64,000 bases of DNA from the NCBI GenBank assembly GCA_036873755.1, contig JAVTVY010018943.1:1-64000 (forward strand), in the 5' to 3' direction. The notes below the pieces were generated by a model that saw only the letters and a list, made by a program, of their open reading frames with translations, did no database searches and was not told the DNA's origin. This stretch comes from Hanleya hanleyi (Eukaryota > Mollusca > Polyplacophora > Lepidopleurida > Hanleyidae). Both the position numbers and the translations under genes were made by a program. Below, piece by piece: positions 33,430-42,699 of the stretch; position 1 is the stretch's first letter, and each line of letters opens with the position of its first letter.

Positions 33430-33700
33430 TGATAAGCTTCGAATTTGGACTATAAAACCAACCCCTTCAACTTTCGAAATTCAAATCTCACCAGTATCTC
33501 GATGTACGTATACGGGGTAAATACGTCATGTCAACCCATCCACACAAAATTACGACATTCAGCATTCAGTCCCACTGCATTACTGCATCGCTTAGTCTGT
33601 TCGACGTCATTTAGACAGATGGGAAGGTATTTCCCCTTTTGCTGTCTCTCTCAGTCGGAAATATTTAAAACGGGTGTTCACAGAGACATATTTTAAGTTG
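33430..33700 (+). repeat. Dispersed repeat D, copy 1
   Basis: ACTATAAAACCAACCCCTTC through TCTGTTCGACGTCATTT matches 39985-40165 closely. ACTATAAAAC near its start is TATA-like. The class is unknown. Confidence 0.75.
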
Positions 33701-33832
33701 AACGGCAGACTCAGTAGAAACAATAGTCTGCCAGTTAGAACAAGCAGCTAGCATGATTAAAAACGGTGTCACTCTAAAAGTGAACGGAAGACAATTGTAC
33801 AAAAGGCATTTGTAACGCTGAACATAACCAAA

Positions 33833-34228
33833 TTACAAGCGTCTGGTCCGTCATTCATAATTCAGCCGTCGTCCATTAGAGAATACCCGCGTCCATAATC
33901 CAAAGACCTATTCCATATTCCATATAACAGTATTAGCATGAAATTCAAAAAGACAACCATAGTATACATAAACATAGACTTTTTTCCTGCAAGAGAGTAG
34001 CGATCAACAGTTTTTAATGATGCCTTCCCTTATATGTGTTGTAATCATGATGTTCCAAAAATATCAAATCCGTATCGCTGATCAGTATTCTTAATCCATA
34101 ATATTCGTTGTAAATTCGTCATCTAAAGAATGATGTATCTCAGTCACGCTTTGATTGTGTCTGTTCATATGAGTGCCATGAGGATCTTGAAGTACATGGG
34201 TGCATACGGCCCCTAGCCCCGGGTTAAG
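33833..34228 (-). mobile_element. T1 retroelement tail
   Basis: Starts TTACAAGCGTCTGGTCCGTC and ends CCTAGCCCCGGGTTAAG. Compared with the complete tail it is 5'-truncated on the minus strand. The family's 3' end is always ACGCTTGTAA. Confidence 0.8.
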
Positions 34229-34970
34229 ATACACCCCACTTTGCGATAGAATGTCCACATCTGCAGCCAGAAAGCAAAATATTGTTAGATCCTTTAACGA
34301 ACTCTCTTCATATAGGAAATTTCTGATTTTACTAGACATAGAATTTCCCATAAAGAATCTCTTCTGCGTAAGAGTACATTTCTTGCATAGTAGCACGCAT
34401 TACGATTACAGCAATCTCATCATGTACAAATAGATTGTAGTGACATAAAATTGACACAACACTGGTTCAAATACTTCAAATGTATATGTGACGTCGCGAA
34501 CACGTAGTTCATCATCTTCGAACAGATGACTTGATAGGGCTATTACATCATGACTCTGAAATATTTGTATCTAATACCGCTCAAACCGGTACTAGGGGCC
34601 GTGTGGTCATTTAATTCAATATGTCTACATGAACAGCTACGATAAAAGCCTGGCTGGGATATAAATCATCACAGGGATCACTTTTGCTTTTTGTGATAAT
34701 TTAGAAATATGCAGTCAGACTTCTTGTCAGTACACCGGCTTCGTTTTCCATCACTTTAATTACATATGCTATAGTATTAGTGATTATCTCGTATCTAATG
34801 GTCTGTGGTTTATAACCATTGAATCATATAAAATCATTCGTATATTTCCCCATTTCACTTCAAAAATCTGTATAAATAATTATTTTGAAACCTTAGAGTT
34901 GAACACATTAATTAATATGAGATAAAGTGTATTAGACTTTAATGTGTAAGCACCTCTATTATGGGAGTCA
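34229..34970. other. Mostly unassigned; worn T2-like piece
   Basis: ACCGGTACTAGGGGCCGTGTGG at about 34590, followed by ACATGAACAGCTACGATAAAAG, is a diverged T2 fragment to about 34680. Nothing else is recognised. Confidence 0.5.
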
Positions 34971-35938
34971 TTGATATATGTTGGCATTGTGGGAAGTTGA
35001 TGCTGGGTCGACATGGGGCCTTACAGACTAGTCTTTTGTGTTAAATGTCGTCATTTTCATCTGACGACGATACAGCTCACCAATCCCCAGTGTACGAGTT
35101 GTCACAGCGACACAGCTCACCAATTACCAATATACGAGTTGTCAGAGTTCTAGTAAATCTCCAGAGTAAATTCGTCATAGTCCCAGCAGACAAAGCTCCA
35201 AATAATATAATATTCATATGTAAATATTACTATTACCAGGTGCTGGTTAAAGAATTGAGTGTAGACATATCATCATCAAATACGTCTACTTACTTCCAAA
35301 CTTCGTTTACTCTGAAAGATTTATTTAACAATCACAAAACGTTTCTCAAGGAAAGAGGTATTTGTCTTCCAACCAATCATAACGACATACCAAAAGTATA
35401 CTGGACTTCCAAAATGCATAAATCACCATACAAAGCTACATTCATAGCTGGTTCTAGAAGCTGCACCACCAAGCTTCGTTCAACCCTATTGACGAGGGCC
35501 CTTCAGGAGGTAAAAGCATTTTGGGAAAGGTATTGCGCCACTATTTCTAAAAACTCTGGCGTTGAATGTATGTGGATATTGAAAAACTCAAAATGTCTTA
35601 CGGAAGAACTTGAGGCTAAAGGTCACCTACCGTACAGACATGTATCCACATGGGATTTCTGGACTCTCCATACTACAATCCCTCATCAGGACCTTATTGA
35701 CCGTCTAAGTTCATTAATAGTATCTGTGTTCAAGAAAACTGATCGTAGATATATTAATGTCGGAAGCCATAAAACATTCTTTAGCTCTACTACATACAAG
35801 AGATATCATTCATGGGATGTTTCTTTGTTTATAGAGTTGCTTGAATTTCTCATCAAAAATATCTATGTGAAATTTGGCAACACAATATATCAGCAGCATA
35901 TAGGTATTTCAATGGGCACTAATTGTGCATCCCTGTTG

Positions 35939-36378
35939 CAAGCGTCTAGTCCGTCATTCATAATCCAGCCGTCGTCCATTAATGAATATCCGCGTCCATA
36001 ATCCAAAGACCTATTCCATATTCCATATAACAGTATTAGCACCAAATTCAAAAAGACAATCACAGTATACACAAACATAGGCTTGTTTCCTGCAAGAGAG
36101 AAGCGGTCAACAGTTTTCAATGATGCCGGCAAGACATCATGATGTTCCAAAAATATCAAATCCGTATAGCTGATCAGTATTCTTAATCCATAATATTCGT
36201 TGTAAAGTCGTTATCTAAAGAATAATGGATCTCAGTCACGCTTTGATTGTGACTGTTCATATGAGTACCATGAGGATCTTGAAGTACATGGGTTCATACG
36301 GGCCCTAGCCCCGGGTTAAGCGGAATTAGACACAAGTTACGAAACGTAGCGCCATAGATCTTGCACGCTACGTTCGTA
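35939..36378 (-). mobile_element. T1 tail inserted antisense in the RT
   Basis: CAAGCGTCTAGTCCGTCATT to CACGCTACGTTCGTA is the reverse complement of a T1 tail that starts within the RT C-terminus and ends at the 3' terminus. It splits GTNCASLL from ADLYLF. Confidence 0.85.
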
Positions 36379-36602
36379 GCTACGTGGCTGACCTGTATCT
36401 GTTCTCTTATGAATATGACTATATGCAGGCGCTTTCAAAAACCGATCCATTCAAAGCCCGTTCCTTCTTATTCACCAAACGCTATATAGACGATCTTCTC
36501 GCTGTGGATAATCGCTATATAAATGATGCAAGGATATATACCCACCTTCACTGGATTTGAAGGAAACAACAGATAGCCCTACAGGCACATCATATTTAGG
36601 GA

Positions 36603-36827
36603 GTACGGCGCATCACGTTGGGCACACCGGTTCTCGTCAGATCACCGAAGTTAAGCAGCGTTGAGCTCGGTCAATACTTGGATGGGTGACCGGGTGCTGT
36701 ACCGACTGGGCTGATCAGTGTCCAGAATAATAGGAACTGTGGACACTCTCGTGTTCTGGCACATGTAGGCACCGTCGTGATATGACTGAAACAATGTTGA
36801 AAACGACGTTAAATCCTACTCACTCAC
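36603..36827 (+). mobile_element. 5S-rRNA-derived SINE
   Basis: The first 115 bases resemble 5S rRNA, with GGTTCTCGTCAGATCACCGA, AAGTTAAGCAGCGTTGAGC and ACTTGGATGGGTGACCGGGT. These include the internal pol III promoter (A box, intermediate element and C box). A body follows and then GTTAAATCCTACTCACTCAC. The perfect 13-base duplication TCATATTTAGGGA flanks it (36590-36602 and 36828-36840). It is inserted within RT coding sequence. Its body ends AATGTTGAAAACGACGTTAAATCC, a tail style familiar from gastropod repeats. Confidence 0.92.
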
Positions 36828-37511
36828 TCATATTTAGGGACAAAAGAGATGATTACAATTTTGATATCGTAAACTTTCCCTTTCTGGAAAGTAATATTCC
36901 AGTGGGACCTGCATATGGCGTATACATATATCGCCTAGTAGCATTTGGTAGATCCTGTGTTAAATGTGACGATTTTAATCAACGTCACAAATCATTGTTG
37001 CACAAACTTATAAAACAGGGCTACACCACCAAGCGCCTCCACTCAAAGTTTCTCAAATTTGACGATACATATCGCATGCTGATAGCAAAATACGACCGTT
37101 ACGTTTCGTAACTTGTGTCTAACTCCGCTTAACCCGGGGCTAGGGGCCGTATGAACCTATGGACTTCAAGATCCTCAAGGTGGTCATATGAAGAGTCACC
37201 ATCAAAGCGTGACTGAGATACCTCATTCTTTAGATGACTTTACAACGAATATTACGGATTAAGAATACTGATCAGCGATACGGATTTGATATTTTTGGAA
37301 TAACATGATGTCTTGCCGGCATCATTGAAAACTGTTGACCGCTTCTCTCTTGCAGGAAATAAGCCTATGTTTAAGTATACTATAATTGTCTTTTCGAATT
37401 TGGTACTAATATTGTTATATGGAATATGGAATAGGTCTTTGGATTAAGGACGCGGATATTCGCTAATGGACGACGGCTGAATTATGAATGACGGACCAGA
37501 CGCTTGTAATT

Positions 37512-37806
37512 AGATCTATAACTGTATGAAAATGAAGCGGGCATTATCTCTCGTCGACTTTATGACAAAAGAGATGATTACAATTTCGACATCGTAAACT
37601 ATCCCTTTCTGGACAGTAATATTCCAGTGGGACCTGCATATGGCATATACATATCTCGCCTAGTAGCATTTGCTAGATCCTGTGTTAAACGTGGCGATTT
37701 TAATCAACGTCACAAAACATTGTTGCAGAAACTTATAAAACAGGGCATTCCACCAAGCGCCTCCACTCAAAGTTTCTCAAATTTGGCAATACATATCGCA
37801 TGCTGA
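37512..37806 (+). pseudogene. RT C-terminal fragment
   Basis: Encodes a worn version of LYENEAGIISRRLYDKRDD through FPFLDSNIPVGPAYGIYISR to the RNQRHKTLLQKLIKQG region, then a frameshift. It is a second partial copy of the same RT, joined directly behind the T1 tail of the first. Confidence 0.75.
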
Positions 37807-38672
37807 TTACAAGCGTCTAGTCCGTCATTCATAATTCAGCCGTCGTCCATTAGAGAATATCCGCGTCCATAATCCAAAGACCTATTCCATATTCCATATA
37901 ACAGTATTAGCACCAAATTCAAAAAGACAATCATAGTATACATACACATAGGCTTGTTTCGTGTAAGAGAGAAGCGGTCAGCAGTTTTTAATGATGCCGG
38001 CAAGACATCATGATGTTCCAAAAATATCAAATCCGTATCGCTGATCAGTATTCTTAATCCATAATATTCGTTGTAAAGTCGTCATCTAAAGAATGATGCA
38101 TCTCAGTCACGCTTTGATTGTGACTGTTCATATGAGTACCATGAGGATCTTGAAGTACATGGGTTCATACGGCCCCTAGCCCCGGGTTAAGCGGAATTAG
38201 ACACAAGTTACGAAACGTAGCGCCATAGATCTTGCACGCTACGTTCGTATTTTGCTATCAGCATGCGATATGTATCGCCAAATTTCAGAAACTTTGAGCG
38301 TAGCGCGCAAGATCTATGGCGTTACGTTTCGTAACTTGTGTCTAATTCCGCTTAACCCGGGGCTAGGGGCCGTACGAACCCATGTACTTCAAGATCCTCA
38401 TGGTGCTCATATGAACAGGCCATGACGACTTTACAACGATTGTTATGGATTAAGAATACTGATCAGCGATACGGATTTTATATTTTTGGAACATCATGAT
38501 GACTTGTCGGCATCATTGAAAACTGTTGACCGCTTCTCTCTTGCAGGAAACAAGCCTATGTTTATGTATCCTATGATTGTCTTTTTGAATTTGGTGCTAA
38601 AACTAATATAATGCTAATGCTAATATGGAAGATGGAATAGGTCTTATGAATGACGGACTAGACGCTTGTAAT
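37807..38672. repeat. Inverted pair of T1 tails
   Basis: A minus-strand T1 tail plus RT end (37807-38296) meets a plus-strand T1 tail (38298-38672) head to head. The two are joined at GAGCGTAGCGCGCAAGATC, giving arms of roughly 380-440 bases with a short spacer (the RT C-terminal piece). The right arm lacks part of the tail (near 38420 and 38610). Confidence 0.8.
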
Positions 38673-38920
38673 TTCCATCATAGCTCTCTAGATTTGTATC
38701 TAATACCGCTTCTGCCGGTGCTAGGGGCCGTGTGGTCATGTCATCCAAGTTACCACATGAACAGGTACAATAAAAGCGTACCTGAGATACAACACATATC
38801 ACGAATCGTTAGATTCTTGGTATGTGCTTTAGAATAGGTTACCCAGAAGACTATGCTGTGAAGTCATGTGGCTCTCAGTATGTCGGCACCACTTCCCACT
38901 TATCTTATATGCGTTGTAAC
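38673..38920 (+). mobile_element. T2 retroelement tail
   Basis: TTTCCATCATAGCTCTCTAG, GCCGGTGCTAGGGGCCGTGT, CACATGAACAGGTACAATAA and CAGTATGTCGGCACC to GCGTTGTAA closely match 54142-54394 and the insertion in LINE 1. It follows directly after the T1 tail terminus. Confidence 0.8.
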
Positions 38921-39984
38921 TGTTAAGTTTCAACCAGTTTAAACATCCGATGCCCGACCAAAAGAGCCGCAGTATGAAGTCTCATCGCAAGTCAACTATA
39001 CATATATTCCAACATTTTACACTAATCCTATGTTGTAGAGACGAAAGTAACCCTCGTATGTCGGGTGGAAGTTCGAGGATTGTCTAAGAAACCGATAACT
39101 GGAGTATATTCATTGCCTCATTATCTTCTCACCATCCTTATCGACATCCGGAAATACATATAAAAACGAACAATGTGATTCAGGTTAATTCTTCACAGAA
39201 CCTGTGCCGGTAACGCTTCATTTAAAAAGATATCCTGTTATCCCGTATCCAAGCACTTATCAGAATTTGTGAAAACGCTGTCAAGGGCTTTAACTTACAA
39301 TACCCCGATCAAACGGAGATGACCATGTATGACGTTGAGGTTAGATCCTGTTTTCGAATTTCAGTCGATGCCTCGATGTGGTTTATGTTATCCGGGCTAG
39401 GACAACACCCCAAAACGGAGCAGACTATACTTAAAAGCCAAAGTGGTACACCTGAATGGAAACATTCACACGAAGAAGAAAACTGCGGTCGAATATATGT
39501 ATTTGTTGTTGTGGTCGCACGCCGTAGATTTCACGATGGAGGAGAAATTGATTAAACAGACAAAAAAAACAGACAAAAAATTCATTAAGATGCAAGTGAT
39601 CTGCATTCGGAGCAGAGGATGCATGGATTTTCAAGCAAGAAATCTCGCGATCAGAGAGAGTTGGATCTTACAAGGTGTATTCGATCAAGATCGTTATTTG
39701 CTCTACCATATTGACGTCTTCATGACACTCTACCGGCCCTACCGCATTTCAGCTTCTTCTGTCAATCGAGGGCAATCCAGTCTGTAAGCTCGTTAAAGAT
39801 GGTATTTACTTCTAGTCTTGAAAGTTTGAGTGAACCCCGGAATTATATTTTGACAGGTTATAGCTCTAAAACCGATCACCACGATAGATCCATTCATCTG
39901 GGTAAAGGTGCAGATGTCGTCCATATCAGCCAGACAGGTAATGCAACTGGAATAATATATTTCAATCCACAGCTCATACCCGAT
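38921..39984. other. No recognisable gene
   Basis: Overlapping frames at 39319-39787 (both strands) show no family motif. A poly(A)-like AAAAAAAACAGACAAAAAATTC near 39565 hints at an old retro-insertion. Confidence 0.45.
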
Positions 39985-40190
39985 TGACAAGCCGCGGATT
40001 TGAACTATAAAACCAACCCCTTCAACTTTCGAAATTTAATTCTCGCCCGTCTCTCCATGTACGTATATACGTCATGTCAACCCATCCACACAAAATTACG
40101 ACATCCAGCATTCAGTCCCACTACTGCATCTCGTAGTCTGTTCGACGTCATTTGGGAAGATGAGAAGATATTTCCGGTATTGCAGTACGC
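39985..40190 (+). repeat. Dispersed repeat D, copy 2
   Basis: Matches 33440-33625 (ACTATAAAACCAACCCCTTC, TGTCAACCCATCCACACAAA, GTCTGTTCGACGTCATTT) with a few indels. Confidence 0.75.
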
Positions 40191-40797
40191 AAGAAGACGT
40201 TACCATATAGCATTGTTCGCGTTTACCTTAGAACCTTCATTCGATCTCCCCCTCCCCCGAGGCGACATCCGACTGGAGGTAACCTTGGAGACGCTCTGCC
40301 AGAGTCATTAAACTGCATAGCCTATGCTGAATTGACCATACTCGAACACTATATCTCACAGACCATGAATACTATTGAAGTAATATGCGCGAATAACAGA
40401 ACGAATGACCGAAAAATCTTGAGGCTATATATTCGTGGAATAAAGGAGTCAGATCCGACATTCACTATTCAACCGTCGTCTCCAAGAATTTCGCGTCAGT
40501 ATTCACAAGACCTATATCGTATGTCAGTTACCACCAATTCCAAATACGCATACATGATATTATAAATAACAAAAATAGGTCCATGCAAGAGTAAAGCTGT
40601 ACACATGTCATGTACTGACCCAATCATTTGGGTTCCGTTTTATTTCCACGGGAACATTGCATCGTTCTTGGATTCATATGGACATTCACTTACTCGTGTT
40701 CTCGAGAATAAGTTTCAATTTCATACCTTAGAAATGAAAATTGAGTTTAAAGTTTATCCCCCACAAGTAATTTGCATATGATATCAGTTTTGAGAGA
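40191..40797. other. Unassigned, with a worn T1-like end
   Basis: CAGATCCGACATTCACTATTCAACCGTCG near 40449 resembles an old T1 tail start. Otherwise nothing is recognised. Confidence 0.45.
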
Positions 40798-41772
40798 TTA
40801 CAAGCGTCTGGCCCGTCATTCATAATTCAGCCGTCGTCCATTAGAGAATATCCGCGTCCATAATCCAAAGACCTATTCCATATTCCATATAACAGTATTA
40901 GCACCAAATTGAAAAAGACAATCACAGTATACATAAACATAGGCTTGTTTCCTGCAAGAGAAATGCGGTCAACAGTTTTCAATGATGCCGGCAAGACATC
41001 ATGATGTTCCAAAAATATCAAATCCTTATCGCTGATCAGTATTCTTAATCCATAATATTCGTTGTAAGGTCATCTAAAGAATGATGTATCTCAGTCACGC
41101 TTTGATTGTGCCTGTTCATATGAGTACCATGAGGATCTTGAAGTACATGGGTTCATACGGCCCCTAGCCCCGGGTTAAGCGGAATTAGACACAAGTTACG
41201 AAACGTAACGCCATAGATCTTGCACGCTACGCTCGTATTTTGCTATCAGCATGCAATATGTATCGCCAAATTTTAGAAACTTTGATTGGAGGCGCTTGGT
41301 GGTGTAGCCCTGTTTTATAAGTTTCTGCAACAATGTTTTGTGACGTTGATTAAAATCGTCACATTTAACACAAAATCTAGCAAATGCTACTAGGCGTGAT
41401 ATGTATACGCCATATGCAGGTCCCACTGGAATATTACTGTCCAGAAAGGGATAGTTTACGATGTCGAAATTGTAATCATCTCTTTTGTCATACAGTCGAC
41501 GAGAGAAGGCCCGCTTCATTTTTATAGAGATATAGGTCTAAATATGATGTGCCTGTAGGGTTATCTGTAGTTTCCTTCAAATCCAGTGAAGGTGGATATA
41601 TATCCTTCACTGCGTCATTTATATAGCGCTTATCCACAGCGAGAAGATCGTCTATATAGCGTTTGGTGAATGAGAAGGAACGGGCTTTGAATGGATCGGT
41701 TTTTGAAAGCGCCAAAACACTGCAAAAATTAATTTCTTTCTTGTACAAAACCCTATGAATGTTACAATTCAC
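40798..41772 (-). pseudogene. Penelope-like RT fragment with T1 tail
   Basis: Minus-strand RT: the frame 41772-41488 encodes LALSKTDPFKARSFSFTKRY, the catalytic YIDD, then IYPPSLDLKETTDNPTGTSY. A two-base loss near 41520 shifts into 41519-41196 with YDKRDDYNFDIVNYPFLDSN through LIAKYERSVQDLWRYVS-stop. The full T1 tail follows to TTACAAGCGTC at 40798. It preserves the most complete junction between RT and tail in the window and so defines the family 3' end. The 5' portion of the element is absent. Confidence 0.85.
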
Positions 41773-41799
41773 CGTTGCTATAGAAAGCCGATGAAGGCG

Positions 41800-41980
41800 T
41801 TCTAGAAAGCCGCATTAAAAAGCCGCTGCAAAAAAATGAATGCTCTTCTAAAAAGCCGCTGTCAAAAGATGGTGCATTGTGCTTTCTGTCGTGATCACTT
41901 AAATGGAGTATCGTCCACCTTTGTGATAAGAAAACATCCTAATTTTATTTCGACCAATATGTAACCTCAATATAAGGTGT
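41800..41980. other. Short GAAAGCCGCT repeats
   Basis: AGAAAGCCGATGAAGG, AGAAAGCCGCATTAAA, AAAAGCCGCTGCAAAA and AAAAAGCCGCTGTCAA are degenerate direct repeats between 41775 and 41860. Confidence 0.6.
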
Positions 41981-41984
41981 ATTT

Positions 41985-42275
41985 GTGGAAATGATCTCTA
42001 ACCATGGTCTACTATCGAAGAACAATCTATACCTACATAGCGCCTTTGTAGCAAGGAGTAGAACATTTCTTAATCAATTGCACACAAAAAAAGTTAAACT
42101 ATTGGGTGATCAGTTATCCCAAGAACTAAATCCAATGTATGTCTTCAATCTGTTGGGACAGGAACCTCTTTCATTATGTGTGTGTTGGAACTCTTTGCAA
42201 CATTGCACTAATGATGCAAACATAATAGGCTATCTGAGGCGCGAATCTTGCATGTCTTTGGTTAATCTAAATTGA
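41985..42275 (+). CDS. Unknown small ORF, first of a tandem pair
   Basis: A 96-residue frame starting MISNHGLLSKNNLYLH (from the second Met) with LNPMYVFNLLGQEPLSL. I recognise no domain. It aligns by eye with the next ORF: ISNHGLLSKNNLYLHS against ITSHDLLSKPMLYLHD, PMYVFNLLGQ against HMYVVIQTVQ. The end of its DNA (TTGCACTAATGATG) also matches the end of the second unit. It is therefore one half of a diverged tandem duplication of about 430 bases. Whether either is expressed is unknown. Confidence 0.3.
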   Translation: MEMISNHGLLSKNNLYLHSAFVARSRTFLNQLHTKKVKLLGDQLSQELNPMYVFNLLGQEPLSLCVCWNSLQHCTNDANIIGYLRRESCMSLVNLN

Positions 42276-42413
42276 AATAAATATAACATGCTGAACCTGT
42301 GTGGCTAGAAAACACATCGATGGACGTCCATTAAAATTGTGGGTATTCTTGTTTTGTAAAATTGCCCCATGACTTCCTGCTAATGGACAAAAAAAGACGA
42401 ATGGGCATCTCTC

Positions 42414-42662
42414 ATGATCACCAGTCACGATCTACTTTCGAAGCCTATGCTATACTTACATGATAAACATACCTCCTTATGTAGCAAAGAGAAGATGATT
42501 TCTGAATTACATAAAGAAGGTGATATTACTGGGTGGTCGATTATCCCCAAAGGACGCCACATGTATGTCGTGATACAAACGGTTCAAGACGCAACAAACA
42601 TCTTTCATGATGTTGTCCTTCTTGATGCATGTGAGTTCAAAGACTTTCCAAGGTTGCACTAA
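42414..42662 (+). CDS. Unknown small ORF, second of a tandem pair
   Basis: An 82-residue frame, MITSHDLLSKPMLYLHDKHT through GWSIIPKGRHMYVVIQTVQD to LLDACEFKDFPRLH. It is homologous to the preceding ORF and slightly more gene-like in composition. No domain is recognised. Unit length is about 428 bases, and both units end near GCACTAATGATG. Confidence 0.3.
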   Translation: MITSHDLLSKPMLYLHDKHTSLCSKEKMISELHKEGDITGWSIIPKGRHMYVVIQTVQDATNIFHDVVLLDACEFKDFPRLH

Positions 42663-42699
42663 TGATGGATACATAATAGACTAGACGCTAAGTTGAAAC

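Larger units (their letters stand above)
35045..37111 (+). pseudogene. Reverse transcriptase of the Penelope-like element, interrupted
   Basis: The N-terminal portion (35045-35938) includes KFVIVPADKAPNNIIFICK, VYWTSKMHKSPYKATFIAG, ECMWILKNSK and FWTLHTTIPHQDL, ending GISMGTNCASLL where the T1 insertion begins. The next block (36387-36602) gives ADLYLFSYEYDYMQALSKTD and the catalytic YIDD (36483-36494), but loses part of the AVKDIYPPSLDL segment to a deletion. After the SINE, 36828-37111 encodes YNFDIVNFPFLESNIPVGPA through LIAKYDRYVS-stop; the minus copy at 41.2 kb ends KYERSVQDLWRYVS. It is non-functional. Confidence 0.8.
34973..37511 (+). mobile_element. Penelope-like or related RT element, nested insertions
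   Basis: A 5' head (34973-35140, shared with 53994-54138) leads into RT coding sequence. A reverse T1 tail then cuts in (35939-36378), RT resumes (36387-36602), a 5S-SINE cuts in (36603-36827), and the RT end (36828-37111) is followed by the element's own T1 tail to about 37510. No GIY-YIG endonuclease or terminal repeat is visible. The RT type, with PADK near the N-terminus and YIDD, is why I lean to the Penelope-like group. Confidence 0.7.

Noticed and set aside
36603..36720. A 5S rRNA gene
   Set aside because: The sequence is altered from 5S, continues into a SINE body and has SINE-type target duplications.
37836..38030. Conserved ORF MIFLEHHDVLPASLK in T1 tails
   Set aside because: It recurs in several T1 copies (35890, 37836, 40827), but on the strand of the element tail with high DNA identity. 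It could be a genuine downstream ORF of the element, but I cannot show selection on protein.
39319..39787. Overlapping ORFs of 70-114 residues
   Set aside because: No homology cue, no promoter or splice context, and both strands are equally open.
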